This document shows positions 1-9,775 of a stretch of 51,102 nt of DNA, piece after piece. The number at the start of each line of letters is the position of its first letter. Position 1 is the stretch's first letter. The DNA comes from Candidatus Cloacimonadota bacterium (GTDB lineage Bacteria; Cloacimonadota; Cloacimonadia; Cloacimonadales; GCA-2742885): assembly GCA_002742885.1 (NCBI GenBank), contig PDOO01000040.1:1-51102 (forward strand), in the 5' to 3' direction. The notes beneath the pieces were generated by a model. The model saw nothing but the letters and a program-made list of their open reading frames with translations. It had not been told where the DNA came from and made no database searches. Both the position numbers and the translations under genes were made by a program.

Positions 1-354
1 AAAATTATATTTGATAATACCGTATCTTACAATTTAAAGCTGTCTGACAGAGAATATATTCAAAAACTTTATAAAAAAAGGGAAGATTGTGATGATATAC
101 TCATAATTAAAAACGGTCTGGTTACAGATACATCTTTTTGTAACATAGTTTTTTATAATAATCTTGAATGGATTACGCCAAACTCCCCTCTTCTTAAAGG
201 CAGTATGAGAGCAAAACTGTTAAAAAACAGTATCATAAAAGAAAAAAAAGTAACTCCGGATGATATATACAAATATAAAAGCTATAAACTTATTAACGCT
301 ATGAGAGATATTAGAGATATTAAATCAAACTCTACAGATACAATTAAATTTTAA
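1..354 (+). CDS. Class IV aminotransferase, PabC-like (3' fragment)
   Basis: An open frame of 117 codons runs in from the window edge and stops at TAA 352-354; the 5' part is outside. The residues DDILIIKNGLVTDTSFCNIV, followed by TPNSPLLKGSMRAKLL and KLINAMRDI, match the C-terminal half of fold-type IV PLP enzymes of the short aminotransferase/4-amino-4-deoxychorismate lyase group seen in Bacteroidota. The threonine-rich T-D-T-S stretch is the phosphate-binding cup for PLP. The likely role is p-aminobenzoate (folate) synthesis, but branched-chain or D-amino-acid transaminases share the fold and the catalytic lysine is not in view. No clear terminator follows. Confidence 0.75.
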   Translation, partial: KIIFDNTVSYNLKLSDREYIQKLYKKREDCDDILIIKNGLVTDTSFCNIVFYNNLEWITPNSPLLKGSMRAKLLKNSIIKEKKVTPDDIYKYKSYKLINAMRDIRDIKSNSTDTIKF

Positions 355-471
355 TACCGCCAACCTGTTGCAGCCTAATAAAAAAAATCTTTTAAATAAT
401 GATATATTACTTTCTATTTCTTATTTAATAAAAATCAGGTTCAATCATCCGTAAACATGCAATAACATTAT

Positions 472-1077
472 TCATTGCAGTTTTACAGGTTGTCTTAAAA
501 TTGTTTTCATTTTTTCAGGAACAGTTTTTCTCGGGTCAGAAATATAAATCTCATGATGCAATCCATTTTCAACAAGTCCGTTTTTTTTCATAAAATCTTT
601 TATTTTATTTATTGTTTCGGATTCTGTTGAATATGATCCGACATGCATAATTTGAACACATTGTCCTTCCGTAATATTTTCCAATAAGATTTCTTTTATT
701 TTCTCAATTCTTTTTTTCTTAATCATGTTTACTTTTGCTTGTTCAAAGTTTTCTGAGTTTACAAATTTAGGAACTCTGATTAATAATTTCCAATACCATT
801 CGCTTCTTGGCGCATCCAAAGCATTTTTTTCTGAATTAACTCGCCAAAGTCCTTCAAGTTTTGGAACAGAAAAATCCATTTCTTGCTTTTTGCAAATATT
901 TTTTATTCCGTAAGCAAGCGGATAAAGAGCTTCAACTGCTTTTGTAAATTCAATTCCGGCAGGTTCGCCTTTTCCTGAAATCGTTAAAAATTTTAATTCC
1001 CCGAATTCTTTTATTTCAGGTTTCTTTTTAGCAGAATAATATTCTTTGTCTTGTTTTATCAAATCAGTTTTTTCCAT
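472..1077 (-). CDS. GyrI-like small-molecule-binding domain protein
   Basis: A 201-residue soluble protein. The C-terminal half, with MHVGSYSTE near residue 143 and HHEIYISDPRKTVPEKMKT near 174-192, is the hallmark of stand-alone GyrI-like proteins (COG4832 type). These share the SOUL/AraC effector-binding fold that binds hydrophobic compounds. There is no DNA-binding domain, so it is not a complete AraC or MerR regulator. An AGGAGAT-like ribosome site lies just upstream of the start (plus-strand 1080-1086). It is monocistronic and converges on the aminotransferase. Known relatives bind or hydrolyse hydrophobic toxic molecules; the ligand here is unknown. Confidence 0.8.
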   Translation of the reverse strand: MEKTDLIKQDKEYYSAKKKPEIKEFGELKFLTISGKGEPAGIEFTKAVEALYPLAYGIKNICKKQEMDFSVPKLEGLWRVNSEKNALDAPRSEWYWKLLIRVPKFVNSENFEQAKVNMIKKKRIEKIKEILLENITEGQCVQIMHVGSYSTESETINKIKDFMKKNGLVENGLHHEIYISDPRKTVPEKMKTILRQPVKLQ

Positions 1078-1264
1078 GCTAATCTCCTTATGTTATATTG
1101 GCAATTACAGAAAGTTGACCGTAAAAAACTTTTTATTTCGTCATTCAAGATTTTACTGAACGCAATCAGACAGCAAGTATTATTTTAAATCATGACGCAT
1201 AATTTAACTTACGTATTTTTTATATCCTTATATTTTCTATTAATACAATTACAATTAATTTTAA

Positions 1265-1300
1265 TAAAAACAAAAAAAGCCCCGATAAAAATCGAGGCTT
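1265..1300 (-). terminator. Rho-independent terminator of the gingipain-like gene
   Basis: On the minus strand a ten-base stem (1291-1300 with 1277-1286, one mismatch) and an AAAA-type loop are followed by a T-rich run. It lies about 25 bases after the stop codon of the protease gene. Confidence 0.8.
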
Positions 1301-1324
1301 AGATATAATTGCGTAAGCAAATAA

Positions 1325-4300
1325 TTACTTTATAAAAATCATTTTTCTGTTAACAGATTCTGATTTTGTTTGCAATTTATAGAAATAAACTCCGGAACCG
1401 ACTTTCTTGCCAGATGAATTTGATCCGTTCCAAGTTACGGTATGTTTACCTTTGGCAAATTTTTCGTTTCCGATCAGAGTTTTAACTTTTTGACCTTTTG
1501 TGTTGTAAACAGACAATGAAATATTTTCATCTTTCGGCAAAAAAAAGTTTATAGTTGTTCCGTTGCGAGTTTCTCCGTCCGCAAAAGGATTAGGATAATT
1601 TTGCGATAAAGTCAGAACATTGGGCAATGCGATGTCTTCATCCTTATCGGCAACAGGATTATCTCCGTAAAACCCGTTTCTCATGTAATTTCCTCTATAC
1701 ATAATCCAAGGAATCAAGTTTCCTTTATCGGTTTTAATATCCGTAACGGCAATCCCGTGATAATGCGCCGAAATGATTTCGTAATCTCCGTCCCAATCCA
1801 TATCGGCAACTGTTGCTCCGCAATATCCGCTAAGATTTTGCATGACGGGAGAATAACCTGTTTGGTTTCCGTTTTTCGTGAAAATATAAATATTGCTGAA
1901 ATTAGTTAAAGTGATTATTTCAGTTTCTCCGTTATCGTCCAAATCGGCAAGCAAAGGTCCGAAAGGCAGATTTTCTGAAACAGAAACAGGATATCCCAAT
2001 TGCAATTCACCGTCATCTTTAAAATAATAAATCTCTCCTCCGCGCGTCGTAACATAAGCGTAATAATCGCCGTCTTGTTCCAAAGCAATTTCATTGGAGC
2101 TTGGAGAAGAAAGTTGATATTCCCAATTTTTATTTCCGTCTTTATCTGTTTGAAAGAGTTTATTATTATTATCGGCAATATAGATATTTTTGTTTCCGTC
2201 AATTACCGGAGCAGACACATAATAACTTTCCGTACTGAAATCAAAGGAAGAAACAATCGTTCCGTCATTGTCTATCATTTTCAGCTCACCGTTAAAAAGC
2301 GGAGCCAATATTTCAAAATAACCGTCGTTATCAAAATCGGCAGCGGCAAGCTCAGGAAATACCAAATTTCCCAAATTAACGGGAAATCCGGGCAATTCTT
2401 CTCCGGACGAATCAAAGACATGAAGATCTCCGTCAATTCCCGAGCTGATTATTTCCTGTTTATCGTCTCCCCCGATGTTGGCAAGAACGGCAGTAACTCT
2501 TTGTTCTGCAAGTCCTGATTTTGCAAAAATAATCTCTCCGGAATTATCTTTAGCAATAATTTTTCCGTCCATGGTATTATAAGCGTAATCCATTAAATCA
2601 TCATCATTTATATGTCCCATTGCCAAATGAGTCTTGGTGATGGTTTCATCTTCTTCCATAACGGAAAAAAAAGATGAGTTATTTCTGAATTTGTAAATAT
2701 CTCCGTCTTGGCTTAAATCTAAAATTTCCCGATAGTCTTCTTCAATATTATACAAGGCAAGAGGAGAAGAACGGAAAACTTTTTGATTATCGGACCAAGG
2801 CCAGGTATTTTGATTTAACGAAGTTATAAAAGATACTTCATAGTCTCTGTTAAAAACGGAACCGTCAGCTTCGCCGTGAACGGAAAGTTTAAAAACAAAA
2901 GGTTCTATTTCAGCATCTGCATCAATCTCAAACGAAAAAGATTCCGAGCTTTCAACAGTCTGACCTGAATTAATTGCTCCGAAGTTTATAACATTATTGA
3001 ATATATTTATATTGGTATTTTCCGAAGTTAAAACAACTTGAGCGGAAGAGCAGTCATCCCATTCCTCGCCGTTTCTTAATGAAACAGTCAGAATTCCTGA
3101 TTCTCCGGGATTTATAACGCCGTCATTATCGCCTGAAGAATCGTCAAATTCATAATCAGCCAAATCAAGTTTGCAATATTGCCCGGAGGGAGTTTTAACT
3201 GAGGAAGTCGGGTCTCCGAAAAGCGTCAATTCATAATAAACCCAACGCATGACGGAACTGAAAGCAGCCTCGTTTATAAGTTGTTCTTTCGAATAAACCA
3301 AAGCTTTGCCGTGTTCTCTGATATTTTCTTCAAACAATGCTTTAAAATATTCTATATCATAAAATTGCGATGCTCCGTTCGTATTTCCCGGAGAATACCA
3401 TCCGTAACGGGTATTTCCCGTAAAAGCGTAAAGTCCGTGTTCGGAAATTACCAATCTTTCCGCAACAGATTCTCCCGGACCGCTTTCTCCCTCATCAAAA
3501 GCTCCCGGATAGCAGCCTTGCGAATAAATAAATCCGAATTCGCTGTTTTTGAGCGCATTAACCGTTCCGTTGGTTAATCCGAAAACGAAATGTGTGTTTG
3601 CATGTCCCATGTGATTTCCGACCGCAAATCCGTCATCAAAAGCTTCCGCAACTTTTTGAGCAGAATAATTATTGTCTCTCATGTAACGTTCTTTGACGAT
3701 AAAATCATTCGGAACATAAGGTTTTACTTCATCTTTGTAATCTCCGCCCCAGGTTACGGGGTTATTGTTGAGATTTTCTCCCAACATATAAGCAATTTTA
3801 TTGGAATAAGTATTTGATTCGGCATAATATAAGTTTTTGGCAAAGAAATTTTCAAAATCAATTTCCGAGTCTCCGGGCAAACGACCGACGGCAATTTCCG
3901 GATAAAAATCAACATCATCGTCTTCTTCTCCGTAAATATCGTTTCCGTTTGCATTCCAGTTTCCGTCCAAATTAGAGAAATAATAATCCGTCGGAATATT
4001 TGAATCAACCGTATCTCCGACATAACCGTAACAACCTCTGTAAGGCACAACTTCATCATCTCCGCCCAACAAAACATACTCCAAAGGCTCGGAAGTCGAA
4101 GCATAAGTTTGATAAGCGTCAATAATATAGTTGCGCAATTTTTCGGCATCGTCGTTACCGTCGTATTCGGCAAAAATTTCTTCCGTAAAAGTTATTCCGG
4201 TATGAATGCCTTCAGCTTCTTTTCTTTCAATAAAATCATCGAAAAGAGGAGCGAAATCTTCTCCGGTGACAATAATAAATTTATAGGGATCGTTTTCGTC

Positions 4301-4924
4301 AGGAATCCTTGAGTTTTGGCGAGAAAATGTTTTTTCGTAAGTTTCAAGATTGGTTTTATCCGCTCCAGGAAGTTTGATTTTTCTTGAAAAATCTTTCAAA
4401 AGTCCGATATTTTCTTTTTCAAACAAATCCGCATTTTCTTCATATTCCAAAACAACGGAGAATCGGTCAGACCATGAAATAATATTTTTCGCCGGATTGT
4501 AAACGTAAGGAAAAACATTGAATAGAGCAATTGCCAAACCGTTTTTAAATTGAGTTCCGATATAAATTATTTTCTCTTGCGGAAATTCTTTATCAGACTC
4601 GTAAATTTTCGATTTCGGCGCATAACCTGATTTTCCGGATGAAATCGGAACCTGTAAACCTGCCGGTTCCAAATAAGAATTTATCATATTTTTTGTTTTT
4701 GAAAATTCCAAATTAAATTTTTTAATTTCCATTCCCATCGGGAGTAAAATTTTCACGGGATAATAAGGTAAAAGCGGTTCTCCGGGATTCATAAGTTTCG
4801 GCAATCTCGCTGCGTTTTGTCTTAAAACTTTATCGGCGTTTTCAACTTCAAAAGTAAATCTCTGTTCAGCGAAAACGAAACTGATCAGAAACAACAAAAC
4901 GGCTGTAATCAATAATTTTTTCAT
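1325..4924 (-). CDS. Secreted gingipain-like cysteine peptidase (C25) with T9SS-type C-terminal domain
   Basis: A 1199-residue secreted protein. Residues 1-19 are a signal peptide (KKLL plus a hydrophobic core ending VFA). Residues about 25-190 resemble the gingipain propeptide. The C25 catalytic domain covers about 213-630: a caspase-like core beginning YKFIIVTG, the catalytic His in GHMGHAN (about 441) and the catalytic Cys in SQGCYPGAFD (about 471), with GDP near the end. A beta-sandwich follows, then a string of FG-GAP/VCBS-like propeller repeats (DINDDD, DFDNDG, DLDDNG and DMDWDG type, about 770-1090). It ends in a FlgD-like Ig domain (NYPNPF, GxGVYFYKL, KMIFIK), the usual T9SS cargo signal. 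It is probably surface-attached and digests extracellular protein. Its own terminator follows; no operon partner. Confidence 0.93.
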   Translation of the reverse strand: MKKLLITAVLLFLISFVFAEQRFTFEVENADKVLRQNAARLPKLMNPGEPLLPYYPVKILLPMGMEIKKFNLEFSKTKNMINSYLEPAGLQVPISSGKSGYAPKSKIYESDKEFPQEKIIYIGTQFKNGLAIALFNVFPYVYNPAKNIISWSDRFSVVLEYEENADLFEKENIGLLKDFSRKIKLPGADKTNLETYEKTFSRQNSRIPDENDPYKFIIVTGEDFAPLFDDFIERKEAEGIHTGITFTEEIFAEYDGNDDAEKLRNYIIDAYQTYASTSEPLEYVLLGGDDEVVPYRGCYGYVGDTVDSNIPTDYYFSNLDGNWNANGNDIYGEEDDDVDFYPEIAVGRLPGDSEIDFENFFAKNLYYAESNTYSNKIAYMLGENLNNNPVTWGGDYKDEVKPYVPNDFIVKERYMRDNNYSAQKVAEAFDDGFAVGNHMGHANTHFVFGLTNGTVNALKNSEFGFIYSQGCYPGAFDEGESGPGESVAERLVISEHGLYAFTGNTRYGWYSPGNTNGASQFYDIEYFKALFEENIREHGKALVYSKEQLINEAAFSSVMRWVYYELTLFGDPTSSVKTPSGQYCKLDLADYEFDDSSGDNDGVINPGESGILTVSLRNGEEWDDCSSAQVVLTSENTNINIFNNVINFGAINSGQTVESSESFSFEIDADAEIEPFVFKLSVHGEADGSVFNRDYEVSFITSLNQNTWPWSDNQKVFRSSPLALYNIEEDYREILDLSQDGDIYKFRNNSSFFSVMEEDETITKTHLAMGHINDDDLMDYAYNTMDGKIIAKDNSGEIIFAKSGLAEQRVTAVLANIGGDDKQEIISSGIDGDLHVFDSSGEELPGFPVNLGNLVFPELAAADFDNDGYFEILAPLFNGELKMIDNDGTIVSSFDFSTESYYVSAPVIDGNKNIYIADNNNKLFQTDKDGNKNWEYQLSSPSSNEIALEQDGDYYAYVTTRGGEIYYFKDDGELQLGYPVSVSENLPFGPLLADLDDNGETEIITLTNFSNIYIFTKNGNQTGYSPVMQNLSGYCGATVADMDWDGDYEIISAHYHGIAVTDIKTDKGNLIPWIMYRGNYMRNGFYGDNPVADKDEDIALPNVLTLSQNYPNPFADGETRNGTTINFFLPKDENISLSVYNTKGQKVKTLIGNEKFAKGKHTVTWNGSNSSGKKVGSGVYFYKLQTKSESVNRKMIFIK

Positions 4925-4980
4925 TAATCCTCCAAATAAATTTTTGCTGTATTTAAATTTTTAAGTTTAAGTTGAGCCTA

Positions 4981-5007
4981 TCAAAAAAAAACAGGGATTT
5001 CTCCCTG
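4981..5007 (-). terminator. Terminator of the der-plsY-purF-hldA operon
   Basis: Minus-strand stem CAGGGA/TCCCTG (5002-5007 with 4992-4997) with a four-base loop, then an uninterrupted run of eight T. It lies 180 bases beyond the hldA stop and is the first good terminator in that direction. Confidence 0.75.
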
Positions 5008-5188
5008 CCCAATAATAACGGGAAACGTAATAAGATAAACCTTTTCCAAGTTAAGACAAATATTATTTTATCTGAAAATCAAACCGAGAAAATATAAATT
5101 GCCGTCTCAGTAAAATTTATGATAAAACAATAAGTTAAAGTATCTGATTTCCCTTTCTCGTTATGTTTCATAAGTTACGCCGCATAAA

Positions 5189-6211
5189 TCAGTCAGAATC
5201 GCAACCTTTGTTTTTCTTTGAATTCTCAAAAGAATCAATAATCATTTCAGGCGTTACGGGAGAAATTCCCGCAACTCCGCAAACCGCCCCGGCGGCATGA
5301 TTGGCTATTAACGCCGATTCTTTTATATCGCAACCGCTGACCAGACAAAGCGTCAAAGTTCCTATAACCGAATCTCCCGCTCCGGAAACGTCAAAAACTT
5401 CCAAAGCAAAAGCAGGAATAGTATAAGGTTCATTTTCATCAGAAAAAACGGTAAGCCCTTTTTCTCCTTGAGTAATCAATAAATATTCGGCTCGTATTTT
5501 ACTCATCAAATCGCAGCTTACTTCAATAAATTGTTTATTGTCGGTAATTTTTAAGCCGGTATTTTTTTCTAATTCGTGCAAATTAGGTTTAAACACCGTA
5601 ACATTTTCATATTCAAAGAAATTATTAAATTTCGGATCAACGGTTACCGGAATTTTCAATTCGTTGCAACGGGCAATAACATGTTTTATTATCCTTTTAG
5701 ATAAAATTCCTTTATTGTAATCTTCCAAAATAACGGCATCCGTATTACTTATAAGAGACTCAAGTCTTTCTATGACAAGGTTCTCGGTTTCATAATCGAC
5801 AAAATGCCTGTCTTCCGTATCAATCCTTACAATTTGCTGTTTATGAGCCAAAATTCTGGTTTTAATCGTGGTTCTTCTTGACGAATCGGCAATTATATTA
5901 TCCGGATTTATTCCTTTTTCAATGAAAAGATTTTTCAAAATTTTACCGTTTTCGTCATTTCCGACCAAACCGATAAAATACGGATCAGCTCCCAAAGATT
6001 TTATATTGCTGACGACGTTTGCAGCGCCCCCGAGACGATATTCTTCGCCTTTGACATCAACAACCGGAACGGGAGCTTCCGGAGAAATACGCTCGACTCC
6101 TCCCCAAATATAATGATCAATCATCAAATCGCCGATAATAAGAATTTTTTTCCCCTTAAATCTTTTTATAACTTCGCGAATAAATTTTTTATCCATAACT
6201 AACCTAATCAA
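5189..6211 (-). CDS. hldA: D-glycero-beta-D-manno-heptose-7-phosphate kinase (HldE kinase domain, stand-alone)
   Basis: A 340-residue PfkB-family sugar kinase. IGDLMIDHYIWG and RISPEAPVPVV near the N-terminus, GGAANVV near 55, and DVSGAGDSVIGT near 290 (GAGD anion hole with the catalytic Asp) are typical of the RfaE/HldE kinase domain. It phosphorylates heptose 7-phosphate at C1 on the way to ADP-heptose for the LPS core. Escherichia HldE is a fusion; here the C-terminal adenylyltransferase half is absent, so an hldC-like gene must be elsewhere. The start overlaps the purF stop by 8 bases. An in-frame ATG six codons in (MDKKF) could be the real start. Confidence 0.9.
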   Translation of the reverse strand: MIRLVMDKKFIREVIKRFKGKKILIIGDLMIDHYIWGGVERISPEAPVPVVDVKGEEYRLGGAANVVSNIKSLGADPYFIGLVGNDENGKILKNLFIEKGINPDNIIADSSRRTTIKTRILAHKQQIVRIDTEDRHFVDYETENLVIERLESLISNTDAVILEDYNKGILSKRIIKHVIARCNELKIPVTVDPKFNNFFEYENVTVFKPNLHELEKNTGLKITDNKQFIEVSCDLMSKIRAEYLLITQGEKGLTVFSDENEPYTIPAFALEVFDVSGAGDSVIGTLTLCLVSGCDIKESALIANHAAGAVCGVAGISPVTPEMIIDSFENSKKNKGCDSD

Positions 6212-7565
6212 TGGGATAATTCCCCGTAAAACATGCGTCGCAATAAGAGCCCGGTTCTTTGACGCAATCTTTCAAATCATCAATATTCAGATACTTCAAG
6301 GAGTCGGCTCCCAAATATTCGCAAATTTCTTCCACTGATTTTTGATTGGCAATCAATTCTTGAGATGTAGGCGTGTCAATTCCGTAAAAACATGAATTTT
6401 TTACTTCAGGCGAACCGATTCTTAAATGAATTTCTCTGGCTCCGGCTTTTCTGACTAATTTCACAATTTTTCTTAACGTGGTTCCGCGAACAATTGAATC
6501 ATCAATCATAACGACGCTTTTTCCTTCAAAAAATCCCGGTAAAGTATTAAATTTTTGTTTAACGCTTTCATCCCTTATCGTCTGCTCCGGTTTTATAAAA
6601 GTTCTTCCCACATAATGATTTCTGATTAATGCCATTTCAAAGATAATATTTTTTCTTTTGGCGTAACCGAGAGCAATAAAATTAGCCGAATCGGGAACAG
6701 GCAAAACGGCATCGGCAACAATTTTGTCATTATCGGCAAGTTTTGCTCCGATCTTCTCTCTGACGTCATAAACTGCTTCTCCAAACTCAAAACTGTCAGG
6801 TCTTGAAAAATATATATGTTCGAAAATACAGTGTTTGTCGGAAGTTACCTGTCTGAAATCGTTGGGATCATGTTTGATTGAACGTCGTCCTTTTTCGTTT
6901 ACGACAATAATTTCGGCAGCTTCCATTTCATATTTTTTCTCAATTCCCAAAATATCCAAAGCGCATGATTCGGAAGCAACTACAAAAGTGCCGTCTTCAG
7001 TTTCTCCGTAAACCATGGGTCTGATGGCAAGCGGATCCCTGAACAAATACATTTCGGTTCTGGTAGCCAATACGGTGGAAAAAGCCCCTTTGAGAGTTGC
7101 CGTCATTTTATGTATTGCGTCTATCATGGACATATTTTCCTTTTCAACATAATAAACGATGAATTTAAGAATTAATTCTCCGTCGTTTCCGCTGGCAAAA
7201 TATACGCCTTTAGCTTCCAGTTTTCTTCTGACTTCGTTATAATTGACAATATCTCCGTTACTTGCCAGACAGAAAGAAGGTCCTGCCAAAGTTTCAACCA
7301 CATGAGGTTGAGAATTAAATTTTGATGATGAACCGCAGGTAGGATATCTGACATGACCGACAGCCAAATTGCCGGTAAGATACTTTAATTTTTCAGCCGT
7401 AAAAACTTCTTTTACCAAACCCAGAGATTTTTCAAGTCTTATTACTTTGCCGTCTGAAACAGCCATTCCGCAACTTTCCTGACCTCTGTGCTGTTCCGCA
7501 AATAATCCCAATGTTGCCAATTCGGCTGCTTTTTCATGGTTATACACCCCGATAATTCCACACAT
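6204..7565 (-). CDS. purF: Amidophosphoribosyltransferase
   Basis: A 453-residue first-committed enzyme of purine synthesis: PRPP plus glutamine gives phosphoribosylamine. Cys2 directly follows the initiator Met and is the glutaminase nucleophile, so no propeptide has to be removed. The Ntn domain (HRGQESCG, GHVRYPTCG) precedes the PRTase domain with its PRPP loop VVMIDDSIVRGTTLRK at about 351-366. Cys246, Cys392, Cys442 and Cys445 sit where the Bacillus-type enzyme binds a 4Fe-4S cluster, which suggests an oxygen-sensitive enzyme suited to an anaerobe. It lies in the der-plsY-purF-hldA operon, 21 bases after plsY, and overlaps hldA. Confidence 0.96.
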   Translation of the reverse strand: MCGIIGVYNHEKAAELATLGLFAEQHRGQESCGMAVSDGKVIRLEKSLGLVKEVFTAEKLKYLTGNLAVGHVRYPTCGSSSKFNSQPHVVETLAGPSFCLASNGDIVNYNEVRRKLEAKGVYFASGNDGELILKFIVYYVEKENMSMIDAIHKMTATLKGAFSTVLATRTEMYLFRDPLAIRPMVYGETEDGTFVVASESCALDILGIEKKYEMEAAEIIVVNEKGRRSIKHDPNDFRQVTSDKHCIFEHIYFSRPDSFEFGEAVYDVREKIGAKLADNDKIVADAVLPVPDSANFIALGYAKRKNIIFEMALIRNHYVGRTFIKPEQTIRDESVKQKFNTLPGFFEGKSVVMIDDSIVRGTTLRKIVKLVRKAGAREIHLRIGSPEVKNSCFYGIDTPTSQELIANQKSVEEICEYLGADSLKYLNIDDLKDCVKEPGSYCDACFTGNYPID

Positions 7566-7586
7566 TTAAATATTCTCCCGTAAATT

Positions 7587-8219
7587 TTATGCCGGTTTTT
7601 TCCCGGTTTTTTTGAAACTTATTTTATTTTCGTTACCGTCTGCTAAACGTTTTATGTTAGATTTATGTTTTATAATTATAAATAAAGCGGCAATTGCCGT
7701 AAAAATAAGATATTCCTTAGTTTTGAACCCGGATATAATATTTTGAATAAGTTCGGAAAGGAAAAGAATTGCAGCTGCTGAAACAGACCCTAAAGAGACA
7801 TATTTTGTTACCGCAACAATAATGATAAAAGAAAGAAAAGCAATACCTACGGAAACCGGAGTTAAAGCAATAAAAACTCCCAAAGAGACAGCAACGCCCT
7901 TTCCTCCCTTAAATTTCATGAAAACGGAAAATATATGTCCTGATATTGCCGAAAAAGCAAACAAGATCAGAATCGGATCCGTTGATTCCAATCCGCAAAA
8001 AATCTGACCGCCCCTTACAGCGACAAAACCTTTAGCGGCATCAAACAACATGGCAATAAGACCGCTTTTCCAACCCAAAATTCTCAATGCATTGGTTGCT
8101 CCTACATTGCCGGATCCATGCTTACGAATATCAATTCCTTTAAATTTTCCGAGAATGAAACCGAAAGGTATTCCGCATAAAACATACCCGACAAGAATGG
8201 AAATTATGATATAGGTCAT
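7587..8219 (-). CDS. plsY: Acyl-phosphate:glycerol-3-phosphate acyltransferase
   Basis: A 210-residue polytopic inner-membrane protein with about five hydrophobic segments. Three conserved cytoplasmic motifs of PlsY are visible: HGSGNVGATNALRILG (about 35-50), KFKGGKGVAVSLGV (about 103-116) and IKHKSNIKRL near the C-terminus. It makes lysophosphatidic acid from acyl-phosphate and glycerol 3-phosphate, the first step of phospholipid synthesis with PlsX. Its start codon directly abuts the der stop codon, so translation is probably coupled. The der-plsY order is common in bacteria. Confidence 0.95.
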   Translation of the reverse strand: MTYIIISILVGYVLCGIPFGFILGKFKGIDIRKHGSGNVGATNALRILGWKSGLIAMLFDAAKGFVAVRGGQIFCGLESTDPILILFAFSAISGHIFSVFMKFKGGKGVAVSLGVFIALTPVSVGIAFLSFIIIVAVTKYVSLGSVSAAAILFLSELIQNIISGFKTKEYLIFTAIAALFIIIKHKSNIKRLADGNENKISFKKTGKKPA

Positions 8220-9560
8220 TTAATTTTCATCTCCTGATTTTCTGCCTTTGAATTTTAATTTTACAGTTGCTCCCGTAAACTTGAAATACTCTCGCAACTG
8301 ATTATGCAAATATCTCTTGTAATGTGTTGTAATATGCTCAGGCGCATTGGTAAAACAAACAAAAGTCGGCGGATGAACGGAAACTTGAGTCATGAAATAA
8401 ATTTTAACGTGCTTGCCGCTTGAGTGAGAAGGCGGGAATTTTCCGACAACTCTTTCCAAAAATTTATTAAGCTCGGCAGTAGGAATCCGCTTTTGACTTT
8501 CATCGTAAACTTCAAGCGCCAAATCAAGAATTTTCCTGACGCGCTGACCTGTCTCAGCTGATGTAAAAATAATTGGGGCATAATTAAGAAAAGGTAAATC
8601 ATGCCTTATTTCTTCAGTAAATTTTTTGTGAGTGCGATTATCTTTTTCAATCAAATCCCATTTATTGGCAACTATTACTATATCGCGATAATGTCTGTAA
8701 GCGTAAGAAGCGATTTTTTTGTCCTGAACCGATATTTTTTCTTCGGAATTCAAAACCAAAATAGCAATGTCCGACCTGTTTATGCTGCTGATAGTTCGCA
8801 TGTTACTGTAATATTCTATGCCGTATTTTATATTTTTTTTTCGTCTTAGTCCGGCAGTATCGATAAAAGTAAGATCACGTCCGTGATACTTCATCTTTGA
8901 GTCTACAGCATCGCGAGTAGTGCCGGCAATTTCCGTAACAATATGTTTTTCTTCTCCGAGAAGACGATTTATAATAGATGATTTTCCGACGTTCGGTTTG
9001 CCTATAACGGCAATTTTTATGTCTTCCGCTTTTTCTTTTTCTTCATCTTCTTTCACGACAACCGTATCAATTCCGGAAACTAAAGCATCAAGAAAATTAC
9101 CTGTGTTTCTTCCGTGAGCGGCAGAGACCGGAAAAGCATCGTCAAAACCCAGTTGCAAAAAATCATAAATATCAAGTTCAAATTTTTCGTTATCGACCTT
9201 ATTGGCAACCAGCATGACTTTTTCGCGATAAGGACGCAGCATCTTTGCCAAATCAACATCAACGGAAGTTGTTCCGGTATGAGCATCCACAACAAAAAGA
9301 ATAAAATCAGCTTCATCAATGGCAATATTTGCCTGGAATTTTATGGCTTTATCAAAATTCTCTTCGGAATTGGGCACTATTCCGCCGGTATCAACCATAA
9401 TAAATTTACATCCGTTCCATTCGACTTCTTCATATTTTCTGTCTCTGGTAACACCTGCTTCAGCGTCAACGATTGCAACGCGTTTTCGCAACAACCTGTT
9501 AAATAAAGTCGATTTACCGACGTTAGGTCTTCCCACAATGGCAACAATACTTTTTCTCAT
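8220..9560 (-). CDS. der: Ribosome-assembly GTPase Der (EngA)
   Basis: A 446-residue double GTPase required for 50S subunit maturation. It has two tandem G domains, GRPNVGKST at about 10-18 and GKPNVGKSS near 190, each with DTAG/DTGG switch motifs and NKVD/NKWD specificity motifs. A C-terminal KH-like domain follows ([18 protein letters not shown]). I chose the ATG at 9558-9560 because TTGGAG lies 8-9 bases upstream; the frame is open for 18 more codons but those residues are not Der-like. It is the first gene of the operon and shares it with phospholipid, purine and LPS genes. Confidence 0.97.
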   Translation of the reverse strand: MRKSIVAIVGRPNVGKSTLFNRLLRKRVAIVDAEAGVTRDRKYEEVEWNGCKFIMVDTGGIVPNSEENFDKAIKFQANIAIDEADFILFVVDAHTGTTSVDVDLAKMLRPYREKVMLVANKVDNEKFELDIYDFLQLGFDDAFPVSAAHGRNTGNFLDALVSGIDTVVVKEDEEKEKAEDIKIAVIGKPNVGKSSIINRLLGEEKHIVTEIAGTTRDAVDSKMKYHGRDLTFIDTAGLRRKKNIKYGIEYYSNMRTISSINRSDIAILVLNSEEKISVQDKKIASYAYRHYRDIVIVANKWDLIEKDNRTHKKFTEEIRHDLPFLNYAPIIFTSAETGQRVRKILDLALEVYDESQKRIPTAELNKFLERVVGKFPPSHSSGKHVKIYFMTQVSVHPPTFVCFTNAPEHITTHYKRYLHNQLREYFKFTGATVKLKFKGRKSGDEN

Positions 9561-9775
9561 TTCATCTCCAATCTGATTTTTGCAATTTGCAAGATACATA
9601 TTTCCGAAACTCACGATTTCACAGAGTCAAATTCTTTAATGCGCTTGTCTTGTCAATTAAAACGGATGCCGCATAATAATAATTAATTTCATATTTTCTT
9701 TAAAGTTAAGAGGTTGCGTAACGGAGGATGTTTTAATAATTATTGAAAAAAACTTATGCCATTTTTACTGTAAAA

